Shown one piece after another: positions 26,201 to 41,200 of a stretch of DNA of 64,000 bases. The DNA is taken from the NCBI GenBank assembly GCA_013399115.1, contig VXAA01000904.1, positions 389,979-453,978 on the forward strand, given 5' to 3'. The first letter of the stretch is position 1, and every line of letters begins with the position of its first letter. This DNA is from Anseranas semipalmata (taxonomy: Eukaryota > Chordata > Aves > Anseriformes > Anseranatidae). The position numbers were made by a program, and so were the translations under genes. The notes below the pieces were generated by a model. The model saw nothing but the letters and a program-made list of their open reading frames with translations. It searched no databases and had not been told where the DNA came from.

Positions 26201-29200
26201 GACAATTCCAGAGCCTCACTGTGACCTGCTGGCTAAAATCCCTCCTCTAACTTCCAGACAAAATTTATTTACTGGCCAGCTTGTGTTCATTTTTCTCCTG
26301 TGTTAGTCCTTTTCTTTGGCTTACTCAGTTCTTCCCTTCTCTTTGGCATACTCCTTTAATTTATCTGTAATTGAAAAAAATAAAGATCCTGCTTTCACTT
26401 TTCTAAGCCCAGAAAAGCAGATATTTTAGTTTTTTCTTGCAAAATCGTTGGTATTAGGATTCCACTTCCCAAAAGAGAAGAATGCATATCATTGTGGAAC
26501 TCATCCTGGGTAAACATGTGGCACACAGCACCCAAGTTCTGAACAGACACCGCAGGGCTCTGCATAGGATATGAATAAGCCACAAGTCAAACAAACAAGT
26601 TAATGCAATGCCTTGTGTACATGAACACACTCCTCCCCGCTGGCAGGGGTTTTTAGCTTGGACTCAGCTGGGTTTAAGCTTGGATTGCATTAGCATTGAT
26701 CTTGTACAGCCAGAAGGAGCTTACAGCTACCTTTCTGTTATGAGCAGTACAGACACCCCAGCAGAGTTTGAATTTCAGATCATGACTTTCCCAGGAGTCA
26801 AGCTTCTATATCCTACATGATTATAGATCCCGATCACAGAAGTTTGAATACTGAGAGTAAACTTTCTATCATGAAGGATCCGACTGAATCACCCACAGTG
26901 AGCATCTGCTGGATTCAGAGCTTTGCAAGCGAACATAGGAAGCAGGCACGGAGCGAGCCCACAGAAGAAATGGATTCCTGACTCCACTGTCTGGCTATGG
27001 GAAAACCATTTGACTTTTTAAAATATTTTCTTAACTTCTCTGTTCACTTAATGGCTAGCAGTTGTCTGGTGCCTAAGTATTAGAACTGAGGTATAGTTAA
27101 CATAGTTTATAAGATGAAAAATGACAAGCTTAGTTCTTACTAGCAACCAATAACTTCACACATTGAACAAAAAAACATTTCCTGATGATTTACTCTAACA
27201 CTACACATGTATATCCACACATTTTAACATGTGGTCTGTAAGCATTCAAATACTTTAGCAGCACTGAAGCATTCAGATATCCACAGAGTGGCCCTGAGGA
27301 AGCTCCAAATGCTGCAAAGCAATACTCATGACTTTCTGGGTGGCTCACTCCTCTTTGAGTTGGCAGAGAATTAGGGTCCAGATGTGGGGATTTGGGCTTC
27401 AATATCATTGTCTAACTTCAAAAGCAATAAAAAAATTTTTGCCCTGAGCACCAATGGTCTAAGGAAAATGTAATCTTTGTATTTTTTTCAAGACAGAGTA
27501 CATTTAATGATGGGCCGTAGCTAAATTCTGGTATTACTATTATTACAGGATATATCATTGTGGTAAGAGCTCAGCATACTCTCTCTGCTTAGTGGGTTCA
27601 GTCTATTTATTGCCACAATACTTTATCTCCCTCTCCTCCGACATTTCATTATTAAAGACATCCTTCTTGGTTTTTTTTCTGGGATTCCAGGCTAAATAAT
27701 TCTTACTTTGTCTACTCTCCACATTGGCAGTTGGCCAAGCAAAACTTCCTCTCTAAACACAAACTAATATCTATCTTCTTCTCCATTCAATATGATCTTC
27801 TGGGTACCGTGAAGCAGCTGCAAGGACTACAGATTGTAGGATGCTGCAAAGGTGTGTTTAGTCATAAAAAATGAGTTCTCAGTGAAAACTGCTCAAAGCT
27901 TTTCACATTGTTGCTATGAAAAGCCTCAAAACTTTTCCTGGGGTGATTCATAACCCACACGAACTTCTGTATCACAGGCATTTTCTTAGAAGCATTTACT
28001 TGATTAATAATATATTTTGCACTCAGCTTTCAGCAGTTTGCCTAACCATACATCAACACAGAACAAGTAACTATGCTTCTTCGAAAAGTGGCCAAGTAAC
28101 TATTTGCATTTTTAAGCAATTTATCATTCTTGATTCGTTAAACAAAATCAAATGAAACAACAAGAACGCTGACTTTTCAAAACCAGGTACTGGCACTTTC
28201 TAAATATATTTAAAAGATGAATACTCTCCCAGTCTCTAGCCTAATACTGCAGGGAACAACATAGGGCAAAAGGGCAAAATTGTCCTCTTGGGTCATGGAG
28301 TGTCAGTTTTGAGGCTCTCACTGCATCCTCCCCACTGCGTCAAAGCACAGAAAGAAGAAAGGATCTGTAGAGAAAGAAATACTCTATCTCACATTTATTC
28401 ATAGATACTTACAGTTAAAGAGGATGATTATGATCAGCTGATGAGACTTCTGTACATTATGTCCCAAAGGAATTCCTACCTACATTTCTGCTAACAACCC
28501 AATAATTGGTGATAGACATCTCTTGGTAAGTCATTATGAGTTAAGAAACTATTATCTCCACTGAATCACAGACTTCTGGTTTGGATTTGCTTTTTCAGAT
28601 TTCACTTCTACAGAGGAGATCCTCCAATGCCTTTTTCCTACATGATTGAAAAGCTCCTTAGAAACAGATGTATTTTCCTGAGTTTAAAATATATATAATA
28701 ATACAAAGTGACCAAATTGCCTCTCACCTTCTCCTCCTTTAAGCTAAGCAAACTAAGTACATTTTAAAGCCAGTATTTCAAACTTTTTTTCATTTTGAAG
28801 CTCTTTTTTGGGATCTCCCCAATTTTTCAAACTTTATCAGTATGGACTGTCATATTTCAAATCTACCCCACACAGAGCTGTATAGCTAACCCCAGATGAA
28901 CCCTGTACTGCACTGAAGTGCTGGTATTCACAGTGATTCAGTGGGAACTCCTGGGGAGAAAACTCAGTTACTTCAAAAAGTCCCAGGCTTTTACCTTCAC
29001 TGAGCTTTTATACAAAAGAAACTTGTGGAAAAACAACGCATATTTATTGCATTCTCTTTATCACAGCCCTTGCTGACATTAAAAAGTTCTAGTTTTATTC
29101 TACTCAGATGTTCTCTAAGATCTGCTAAAAATGGCACATAATTTTTTTCACCATTCTTTTAACAATGAAAAAAGCTATGAGAAATTCTGGCCAGGCCAAA

Positions 29201-32200
29201 CTTCTACATACATCTTACTGCCATGAAATCCATACTGTTTTCAGGAGTAGCCTTTACAATGATGTTGTGGGTCTGTAGCCCAGCAATGTGGTATTGCCAC
29301 TGCTAGTACCAGGCCACAGGCCTGGGCCTGGATTTGCAAGAGCTCAGCACTGAGGTCTGTCAGACTTTGTCTGACCTTGTCTTGGCCCAGTGGGAGCTTT
29401 GATTTAATTGCTTAAACTGTAACACCAGTTCTTCTAATGACCTTGTGGTTATTTTGTTTCATTTCCACTTATCTTTGTATTGTACAAGCAGAGCTTTTAG
29501 ATGGATAACGAGCAGTTACTCATGCAGAATGACATATTTTTAGCTAACATTATTTAAGAAGTAAGGTAGAGGAATATATGCCTGATACATCAGCAGAAAC
29601 CGTGAAAAGTGGAGACACAGGATGAGGCTATGGGTATGGGATTGTAAGAGGTGAGGCACAAGCTGGCACTGGGGACCCCATGGCTATAAACAACTCACTA
29701 GTTGTTAAAGAAATGCAGACCTAGAAACGGACAAAACTAGCTTTAGGGTTAACAAAGATAACACCTCAACTATGTAAAATGCACGTAACTTTTTTGAGGT
29801 GGCATGAATTTGCAGGCCAGTGAAGGAAAAGCAAGGTATAAATGCATGTTGGCAAACACACAGAAATGACCCCAAGTGGATCCTACAGTGAGGAAGAAGC
29901 AACCATGAACATCACCATTACTGGTGAAGGACTGCAGGTGCTGAGGGCTCATCACATCCCCTGACACACCAGGCTGAAGCTACCAGCATTAGGACCAGTG
30001 GGAAGGTGAGCATAGCACCAGGCAAAGTGAGAGTTATGAGGAAATGCGTGTATTAAAAATTTACCTTAAGACCCTTCTTTATAGTAGTAGTCATTCACTT
30101 ATTTCCTTTTCCTTCCTTTTCTGCAATTATCAATTCTGAGCTAACAACAATTTTTTGATTAGACTGTTAAGATTTCAATGAGACTAATATAAAGTTCTTG
30201 GCTTTACATGTAAGATGAATTTTCTTTTTGACCATAACAAGACTTTGAGACTAATCTCCCTAAATTCATGACAAATACATATGTTATGTGAAAACTAATA
30301 CAAGCTAAGATCAAGGAGACAATTAGCCTTATGAATTTCATATAAAATGTGTGGAAAACATTCAAATAATCTATAAACACAAAAATAATAGGGAAAGAAG
30401 CAAACAGTATGTACACAATCTCACATTCAATTACGTATTTTTTGGTTACTAAAAGATGAAGATATTTGTAATTTTTTTTACGTATATGTTTTTAAATATT
30501 TTTCAGAACTGTAGCTAGGAATTCGTCCACGAAGTTTAAACTTCAAGGGATGTTCTCTCTTCAGTGAAATGTTCACAAATATGTCACAAATATGAAACAG
30601 AAATCTTTAATACAGAAAGATGTAATACAAAAGATGTCCCACAAAGAACAAAAAAATTAAGATGTTCTCCTTGTATTTTGCAGAGTTCCCTAGAACTATG
30701 CAACAGAAATATCTTTTCATATCATAAATGGATTTTTTAAATGAAAAATGGGTAAATTATTCTCACTTAAAAAACAAAAACAACTCTTTTCTTTATGATA
30801 CAAGCATTGCTAGTTGATAAACATATTTCTAGGTCTTACATCTTGACTCAAAAAAAAAATACTGTTTTATAGGGCTCTTCTAATTAAGATGCACATCAAT
30901 AAGATGGGAAATCCATTAAGTTGATTTTAAAGATAGTTTGTACTCTGTTCAGTTTTGTAGATAGATGTTGGAAGAAGTTAAAACAGTAAATTTTTAAAGC
31001 TCCTCAGTGATACTGGGCATACAAAGATAAAAGAGACCCTTGCAGATTTCTCTCATTATCATCACATGTATTTGTTTGGAACAGATCACACAAGCCTAAT
31101 TACTAGCTCAGCTTGGAGAAAGGCTTTAAGTTTCAGTACAAAGTGGTCAGATGTTTTTTAAATAATTAAAGTATAATTTAATTCTTTAATATAATAATTT
31201 TAAAAGGCATCTTCTTGTTCTTTGTATTGAAAGAAAAAGAGGAAGCTAAAGTCTCTTTAATACTATGATTTATTTTTAAAAAATTACACTGGTTTTGGCT
31301 AATACCCTGGAATAATCCAGAGTATTATTCGCTTACATTAAGATAATAAAACATTAAAGAGTAGAGCTAAATTTTGTCCCCATTTCCACTTCTGCAAACC
31401 CACTGCAGACAACAGTGCTGCAAATTTATAAAGAATTACAGAATTTGAAGACTATGGGATCTCTGTTAGTATGAAGACAAAGCACACATGAATAGGCCTT
31501 TGTTCAGTCATAAGAATCACCCCGACACGGGACTCAGAAGGTGACCAGAGAGTGGCTATGAGTGTGACGGCCACAGCTTCGACTACTCCCTTTCATCCTT
31601 TTTCTTCTTTAGTTTTCCCTGCCCATCGGTCTAGGCTTATGAGCAGGGGTGAAACAGAGCTCAGCACTGGAGGAACCTCTGCAAGGAGGATGTCCCAGGC
31701 TTCCCTTACATTCTCATTTCAAAGCCACAGGGTAATACCGAGTCAGGTTTATTATGACTGAATAAGTGTAAATAAGGCACCAAAACAAGAAGCAACAAGG
31801 TTGCTTTCATGCAACTCAGGTGCAGACTGCTGTTGGCACAACTCAGCCTGGTAGTCTTCAAGGACAGCGACATCAGCCTCAGTAAATAGCCTTCTTTCAT
31901 TTATGCTTTCTTTTTAGCTTTTAAGTGGAACATGAGAAACTAGAGTTTGAAACTCTACATTTATAGAGAGAATTTGCAGGATACTTTAGGATTAAATTGC
32001 AAACTTAAATTCTCAGTGATTTTTCTATGCCTGTAATGAAATACCTTAAGGTAAAATAAATATTATCCAAATCTGGATCATCAGTAAAAAAAAAAAAAAA
32101 AAAAATCTTTTTATTCATTTTATCTTATTGTTACCAATACTAGAAACTATAAAATAACTTACATATTCTTAAATATTTTTCTCTGGAGAAAAAATGGCAA

Positions 32201-35200
32201 AAGCCAAATTTTAAAAAGCTTTTATTTTAACTTTCCACAACTCTGGCCATCATGTTTTATGACTCCATTATTTTCAACAAAAACAATTAATTGTGTATGC
32301 CTGTGTATTTGGCATATTTATAATTCTGTGCAGTAGATTAAGGAAGCAATTTTCAAGATCACTTTTTTGAGTTGTTCTTTTGCAAAATGGAAATAATTGG
32401 ATTGTGATGAATAAGGACTGTTAATAACTGTTGCTGTTACGTATAGAGAAGAGATATCATCTTACCCAATGAGCTATTATTCAGGACACTCTCCAAATAC
32501 TTGACCATTGCCTCAATATCACTGTCCTGAGGATAAATGAAATAATGAATAGCATTAGTGTGAGCAAAACCTTAAATATTGTGTACCAGAGGTATGATCC
32601 CACAAATCATAAATGATACTGCTTACACCAATGAGTGTCAACATTAGAGTACAATGAGGGGAATACATTGCTCAGGACTTTATACGTTTTATTCTCCTAA
32701 AACAGTACATTTGGCAATGATGTTATATATGAACAATTATTTAAGCTGGATTCCTTGCAGAACACAAGTATGTAGGACAGTTATGCATGGAGCTTAAATA
32801 ATATGTTTATTGTTGAGAGTGCTGTGCAATCTTTGAAAATACAGCAGCTTTTTATCATCAGTTATTCCTGAAATATCTAAAACAATATTAGATTGAAAAA
32901 GGAAAGTATGGGCTTCATAGCTATCCCAAAATTTCTTAGTTATGATATTTGCCACTGCAAATTAACACTTATGTTTCATCTAATTGCATCTCCTGACATA
33001 TCTAGTAACAATGAAAATTAAAATTTTAATTAAGAAAAGATTTGAGCACTTTTCTATTGTAAGCTTTCTGTTACCAGACAGATAATTAACAGTCTTGCCA
33101 TGATATCTTTCATGTGAAATGTTATTCATGTATACCGACGAAATTTATGACCATTTAGCAGAGATTGTGCTCCAGGAAGTACATCAAATTTCATTCAAGT
33201 CTAAGAGAAAAGCCTGAGTTTCTAGAAGCTGCTACCATATCCCATTTGACAATATGGTGAAAACACGGCATTGCTTGACTATTTAAAACTGAAAGTCAAA
33301 ATCTTGACCTTGCTGAAAAATCCACCAAAATTCTGTATTTTTAAAAATATTGACTAGTGTATGGTTTTAAAAGCCCTACAGAATAGGTAAGGGAATTTGA
33401 CAGATGCGCAGAAGAGAGGCACTCTTATGCATAAGAGCCAGCATGGATGAATGCTTGGACGTTTCAAATTCAGAATGAATGAACCCCTTTCTAACAGCAA
33501 CAGGTCATACCAAGGATGCCAAGACAGGCATTAGGAATCTGGTGGAGTAGTTCTTGGGTGATAACACACAGACCACCCACAGCCAGTGATGAGACACAGG
33601 GGCTATAATTCACTAAAGCTATGATAATTTATGCAATATCACTGGAGCTATGAAAATTTATACCAGCTGATTATCTGGCTTGACAATCTCAGAAACGACC
33701 TGGAAATTGAAAATAGGGAGCTAATGTACCGTATTACTAGACTTTGTCATAATGAAGAGGGCTAATTTGCTATTATTATTGTCACTAAAAGAAAACACAA
33801 AGAGCAAGGTGATAAACTGAGGTAAAAAGCATCCATTAGCATCTCAGCTAAATCAAAGCCAATGTGAAACCTTCACTGTTCACTAACTTTTCAAGATGAA
33901 ACCTCTTCTAAGCTTCATATTTTCTAATTTATTTTTAGAAACAGTTTCTTACTCTCTTTCATGTTTTCCCCCTATTTAGCTCTCATGCAATTAGAAATCA
34001 GTGTTCCTAAAAATAAATAAATAAATAAGAAAGAGCCATTGGCCCAAAAAGCTAGAAGTCCAGAAAAGTAACTGACAAATTCCTGCTTGAAATCTGGCAA
34101 TCTGTTTATGTACTGTAAAAAAGGAGGGAAAAGGGGACAGAACTCAAACTCTACAACCAATACAAGCAAGATTAGAGATTCAGATGTGCTTAGGGTCTAA
34201 AACTGGTGATAATTCCACATCTACAAGTGGTCATTGTAGCTGAGAGCACACAGGCTGTATTGAAAGTTATTAACAAAGGGAAAGTAGCTGTGTCGACTCC
34301 CATCCTAAAGCTTTAAATTATACTAATGGAGTGCCTGAATCTACCTTCTTAACTGAAGAAGTGTTGACTCCCAAGTAAGACCACTACTTCTCTGTCTGTC
34401 TTGACATCTGTGGGAGTCCAACATAGCTGGAATAAATAGCTCAGAGCCCTTTCTACATTATGCATCCAATGTGTAGTTCAATTAGATGACTTTTTCTGAC
34501 TCCATGCTACTGCATATCAGAGTTTTTATTTATTTTTTGTTTGAAGTAATGGGGTCACCATGGAGTACCGCTATAGGTAGCATTTCTGCACTGACTCTGT
34601 GCAAAAGTAACTAGTAATGCAATCTTGGCATTGGAATATTGAGGTTTGCACAGATTAGGATGGTAAATACCTTACAAGTCTTTATCCTGCAATGCAGTGG
34701 AATGACTTCTTTATTCACACAGTCCTCCAAAAGCTTGATTTGTAGAGGTATTTTTCAAGAAAGAGTTAAAGAGTATGACTCCTATCATAGAAATAGGAGT
34801 AGGAGTTTTGGTATTAAGTAGATGACTGCTGAAGCAATCCCCTGCTATATACTAGCAAGATCAAATCTATTCTGGTAGGATTTGAAGCTTATTATTAATG
34901 TTGAGCATGATACCACCTACCTTTGAGTGGGATTCATCTCACATAACTGTTGACACCCAGAATGAAGATGTCCCATGCATGCTAATAACTCTAGATTCCT
35001 TTACAATCACCAAAGAGGTACCTCTCAGCATACTCCATCTGACCCATACATTAGATGTTTTTGCCAAGATAATATTTTTCCCTAAAAATGCTTATTTCCC
35101 CTAACTGTACAGAGTTTATATTCAGCTAGGTCAGATGTAGGTGCACAGCTAAGTCCAGCTTGCTTCGGCTTCACACTCACTGCAGAATTTTTCCCCTCAA

Positions 35201-38200
35201 GAAAGGGAAAATTGAAAATTCTGCTCACTTACCAAGAAAAAGAAAAGGTGATTGTGTCAATACCCACAAACACAGTCCTGTCTTATCTCAGGTGTTGGTC
35301 AACATGAGTGAAAACAAAGACAGACTACTTACTTCTTTGACAGAGGAAGTCCTGAAAGGTGAATGCTCAGAGAGGGTGTGCTTTCCAGTCAGTCTGTGCA
35401 GGCCAATTCGCAGAGGGGTAATGCATGGTGTGCACATGGACTGCTGGTAAAGCAAAGCCACCCAGCCCACAGGGGCTGGATCCTGACAAGAGTTATCAGT
35501 GGGACAGCTCTTCCAACCCACAGTGTCAGTTCTTGTCACCACCGAATTCTGAATCACTACAAAATGACTGAGTGTCGTTGTTCAAATCTGGCTGCCAACA
35601 CCTAATTTAGTCTGCATTATTGAGAAATCTATTTTTATCTTCTGCCCTTCGTTAATTCTAAGCAGCAGTCTGCCTGTTCAAAAACAGTATTGATTGACAC
35701 TTAATGATACCGTCAATGAAAGCTGAATGAAAATTTTAAAAGGGATTCTAAAAAAGAAATAAATAAAAAAAACACAAAGTCTGATAAAAGTGAGCAATAA
35801 TTTATTTTCAGGAGTACATTGTGGTAGGTTTTTCAGGCAACAGAGTGTTTGCATGTCTATGTGTTGTGAGTAAACACAGACCCAGCAAATTGCAACAAAG
35901 CATTGCCTTAAATATTCCACTGATTTACAACTGACTATTTGTTTATATCACTACTGTATTAACTGTTAAAGCATGCTATGTGCTTAGTTTGAAAGCTTGG
36001 AGGACATTTTTAGATTGAATGAAGCTGTTTACGAGTAAACTTCAAGTTTAACTCGTTGAAAGAATTTCAGGATTCCCTGCTACTGTGGTAAAAGTAGCGT
36101 TCTTATTTCTCATTAAAGCATTTAACTTCTGCTTTAAAAACTACAAGAAACTTAAAGAAACTATTAGCTCAAACTTTTCAAAGAATATTACAAGTTATTT
36201 ATAATTTAATGAAGAGTTTTCAGCAAACCTGGTTGGTTCCCTAAGATGTAAACAACATCATACTCTATTCTGCACTTTTCACACATGAACTCAGAATAAC
36301 ATTTATGATCCTAGGCAAAAACAGACAGTACTGTTCAGAAGCGCTGTAACACAATGCCTTAAGTTGATGGCTCAGGGTAGAAATTAATTGTTCCTGAATG
36401 CCTTAGGAAGATCCATTTTCAGAACTGACTTGGGCATTTTGGTTCATTGATTTTTCTGAGACTTGATCACTTAAGACAAGATTCATCTCAGCTCATTCTG
36501 ATCAGATCTAAATTAGGTGCCTTTTCCAATCATCTTCAACCTTCTACAAACCGCAATCCCTAAGACTTTCTTGTGGCAGCATCACCTGGTAAAGCTACTT
36601 TAAGCCTTTCGATAACAACTTTTCTTTTTATTGACACTTTCTGAGATTCTTGGGAAAGTCTACAGATACTCTGGTGAAGACTTACAGTTGTTTAGGCTCA
36701 TAGTTCATCATACTATGCTAGAAAATATGTCTAACACAGGCAGGAAGAAGTGGCATATAGATGTGCCTATCTTTCCCCAGGAATTAGATCTGGAATTTAG
36801 GTCTTAAGCTTGAAGTATTCTTTCAGTGTTAACTTATCTTACACATAGCTAACATCACTTGAGAGAACCCCACTCAGAGCGTGTTATGGCCACAAGGAAG
36901 TTTACTGACAACTATCCACCCTAACGGATTCACAGGAATATTATTGCTAATCTTGAAGGAATGCAAGAATCTTTGTCAAGAATCTTTGTCAAGAATCAAT
37001 GACAAGAATGCAAGAACCAATGTCTCATATGAATTATACATATGCATACTTACATAATTAATTCATGATATTGATATACACACATTCTTGAAAAAAGCAA
37101 ATTTCAGTAATGTCAGTAGGACAAAAGCTTGGAAGGAGTTTAATTTTCCCTCAGAAAATGAGCATCAAATGTGTACTGTTTTCCCAAAGGTCACACATAC
37201 CTGGTGATTTGTCTTAGAGACAGTCTGTGATGCTTCCATATCCTCCTCCTCTTCACTGCCTTCTGAACAGGATTCAAACTCATCATTATAATATTCTTCA
37301 GCAATTTGTGGGTCTTCAGGGATCTCTAAAGGCAATTAAGAGTTTATAGTATATAGGCAGACAATATGCATGATCTTAGAAAGATGCAATGGATTTTATA
37401 TCACCCATGTTATGTCACTAACAATGCATTCTGTAATTGAAATCATTGGATAGATTCTCAGATTAAAATGTTCATCTGATGACATGATAAGCAATGCTAA
37501 AGCTGTCTCTGACAAAAGGTCAGACCCTCATATGTAAATTAAGGACCTCAAGGGATCTATATTGATTTTGGCCTGAAATCACTGAACCATAGAAAAATTC
37601 AGGCTGGAAAGGACCTCAGAGGATCCTCTAGTACAACCTCACTCAAAGCAGGGTCAGCATTCAATTGAATCTGGCTTTCATGGGCTGAAATTGTGCCTCA
37701 TTTTGGTTTTATCTAACATGCATGTCCTGTGACAAATATAATAACTAAGTTGAAATGGGAAATAATATATACCACAGAAATGTTTAAATATACAAGAGAG
37801 AAAATCTGTATGTCTTGCCAAACTCTCCCAAAACAAAAATGTAACAAAACAAAAGTAGTGCAAAGTCAAGCTACTTATCCTTAGCTGTCATGCTCACTCA
37901 GTTCATTACTATTACTTGAGAAGTTATAGAAATAGCAGTGAGTGCAACATTAAAATAGCCAATGAGCCTCTGAAGCCCAAGAACTGTTATTCAAACTCAA
38001 CATATTCATCACAGCATGAAAGACACCACAGCTTCTCTGCTCCAAGAGAAATCTTTGAGCATCCCTGACTCAATAAGCAATGAGTTAGCAAAGTAGCTGG
38101 AGGTCTGATTGCACCTGCTTCAGTGAGCTGCCCTTTCTCAGCAAAAGCCCTTAAGCACTTGTTCAATTTTAAGCAGAGGCTGGACTGTGGTGACTATCAA

Positions 38201-41200
38201 TAACTTGTGTTTCCAGAAGAGCCCCCCAACCCAAAAAAACTTTTCCCATAAAAGAAAGCATTTACTATTGTGTCTAATTGTTTGAGTTTTCCAGAGTGCC
38301 ATTTGACAGAAAAGCCTGACACTTCAGCTTAGAAAAGAAACAAACCTCAAATATCTTTCTTAGCATGGGAAGAACAAAACTAAATGAAGGTATGTCTCCA
38401 TTTCCAAACAGAGTGAACATTTTGTTTTTCTTTCTTTCAGGGAGGCTGTCATTCCTGTGATTGCGATAATTTTATTAGGTTCATCTGCATGCTGTGTGTA
38501 TATAAGCATTCACATGCATATGAATCAGCTTATTATATTATAATGAAAGCATTGGACTACACTATTGTTTTCTGTGTTGTTTTCTCCTCCCACGTTCTGG
38601 ATTTTTTTTTACTGTTGTACTAAAAAACATAATCCTCTCCTTTCCGCCTGAACAAGGTAGAAAAATCTGTTCTTTTACTCACAGCTGTAACTTCAAAATA
38701 CATGCTCTGGCTACAATAAAGCTCTATACCTTGTGACTAGCCCATGACCAGGCCGAACTGAGGCTGATGCATCTGAACTACGTGGAGGGGCTGGCACTGG
38801 CCGAATGCCACTTCCACACCAGCTTTTGCATCCTTTCCAGAATTTCTCACTTCACCATTTGTGGTATTGTTTTGACAGCTGCACATAGATGGCCAGTTAA
38901 TCCGAGCTCAGTAACACGATTTTAAATGCTAGTTCAGACATGAGAGATATTCCAGGATACAGATGTTTACTGGCCCCAATTCAGAAGCTGTTCCAAGTGA
39001 CATTTCTCCAAAGAAGACAGCGTGTCCAGTGGATGGGAGCTTGGGAGTTAACTACAATGAGTCTTTAGAACTTCTTTTTGTTATGACAAGCATCTTCTAA
39101 GCAGGCACTTTCAAAACATCAACACATTGATTTAGAATACATGGTTCAATGTAACAGTTTCTACCAAATAGAGCCAATTCCCCATCGCTCATATGCTACA
39201 GATGCAGAGACACAGCTCTGGTTCTCTGCCAAACGAATTTGGGTTCAGAAGAGCTTATTTAGCTGAGACACAGGATCAGCTGAATTTCAAGAACACATAA
39301 GCTGGCTTTAGCACAGCAGATATCGTAAGTCATCACGGTGAGCTGTGCCCATGCTGGCTGCCCACAGAGCCCGTCTGAATAGTGTAGCATGGTGCAGCGT
39401 AGCTCCACAGAGTGAGACACTGAAGGAACAGCTGGTACTGATTCACCTCCACTACAGACAGAGCGAACAAACCTAGTGAAATCCAAGTTCACCCCTTGAT
39501 AATTGCTTGCTTGTCTCACTCCTTTAGTGCAGTGCAGATAACTTGAGTGAGCTGGGGTTTGGGGCTCAGGGAAGACCCTGTTAGGGGAGGTCAGGCCCCA
39601 TATGCTGCCATTTGCACATCTGCAGTCCCTCCTCTAAGACATTTTCTACCTGAGTTTTCCCACGATCCTTGGTATTTCAACTCTTCCCCTTTCCGCTAGC
39701 CAAACAGCAAAGAGCTGGTTACTGCCACCATCTCCTTAATGTTCTCGGCGCAGTTCCACATCTCAGCAATGTAGCACAGAAGGAAACTCCGTGGTTTGTA
39801 CTTTCATGTGACCAGCTTTAATAACAATGTTGTTCTTTGGGCTAGGTCTGTTTGACTCATTTATGCACCTTTGCAAAGCCTAGCATGGACTCCAACACCA
39901 GGACCTTGACTGTCCTTTGCTCTGACACAAAACAGAAATTAAGTCTATGTGTGCCTGGAAGGTACTTTGGAGAAAGAAAAAAAAAAAAAAAAGTGATGCT
40001 AGTGAGGTGAATGTCAATTCTACTATATTGAAAAAAGGAAACCAAACTGCTGCTGCAGAACACAGGATACACCGTCTCTGTTTCAACAGCTGGACCGGGA
40101 GAAGAACAGCATTGTATCTCAGAAGGTCCTGACACATCTGCAGCCCGTTGGACCCACTTGGTCCCACAGCCTGATCTGCCCAAGAACAGCGGGTCCAAAT
40201 CCCCCCATTCCTTGCATGCAAGAAAGTCACCCTGTGCAGCATACATGTGGTAGGCAGGGATTCTGCCTTCTTCGCAGAGCCTTAGAAAATAAACATTATG
40301 GTAACATCCAGTATAAAGTTTTGTAATACTGTGTCAGATGATAAAACATGCAGCCTGATGGCCACACCACGACTGTAATATATTTGTCCCTCATTTGCCT
40401 GTTCTTCCTCTGATACAGCACACTTATACACTCCTGATGGAGCACAAAGCAAGGTCTCTACTGCAGTTTCCTCACATTCATGACCCCAATCTGTCAGCTG
40501 ATATCTGAAAATACATTACGTTTTATCTAGCTTTGTGTATTTCACTAGGGACAGTCACATCACCTTTTCTTTGCTCACAAAGAACTTCATTCAGAACAAA
40601 CTCAGCTATTGCTTACATATTGCACAGCAGCTTAGGTATAGCATTGAGAGACTCAATATTTGTAAAATGTATTATATATTCAAAAGAAAAAGAGTCAAAA
40701 GAAAAAGAGCTCTGGATAATAACCTTCCCCTTTAGATTTCTTTCTATGTATTACCATGACGTTAATAGTAGAAAGGGTAAAACCCCATTATCTAAAAAAA
40801 AAAAAAATCATAAAAGCCTGGTTATTTCCTAAGAAGACAAGCTATGCAGAAAACAAGGGAATGCAATACTTGTAATATTTTGTTTAAATCCATCAAGAGC
40901 TTTTTCCAGGTAGCATAGTATTTGGTGACAACAATAATTTTCTCCACAGAGATTAAAATACTTTGATGCATATCTTTAATTTTCTCTTGCCTTGAAGTCA
41001 TACTTATAATTGGTGTACTAATGCAGCACTCTCACGTTGCAGTGCATGTAGAAGCCAATGAGTAAGGCCCCTTTTATTTTATTTTATTTTTTAAAGAAGA
41101 AGAAAAAGAAAACAGAACTGTATAATATATGTTCATTTTCACCACTCGTATTCACAATAATGAAGGTGCATTTAAGGAGTATTGCACTTGTTTTTTTTTA

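Larger units (their letters stand above)
25341..32465 (-). other. NEK11: NEK11 intron between exons E and F (about 7.1 kb)
   Basis: Bounded by GTAAGATG and TTTGTAG. It contains a TA-rich microsatellite (25.84-25.91 kb), a probable CR1 fragment (26.03-26.35 kb) and a poly(A) run (32086-32105). No other coding sequence is recognised. Confidence 0.85.

Noticed and set aside
39857..40246. 129-codon minus-strand ORF with a poly-Phe tract
   Set aside because: It crosses an A homopolymer at about 39978-39992. No domain, and the overlapping second frame is equally open; chance ORF.
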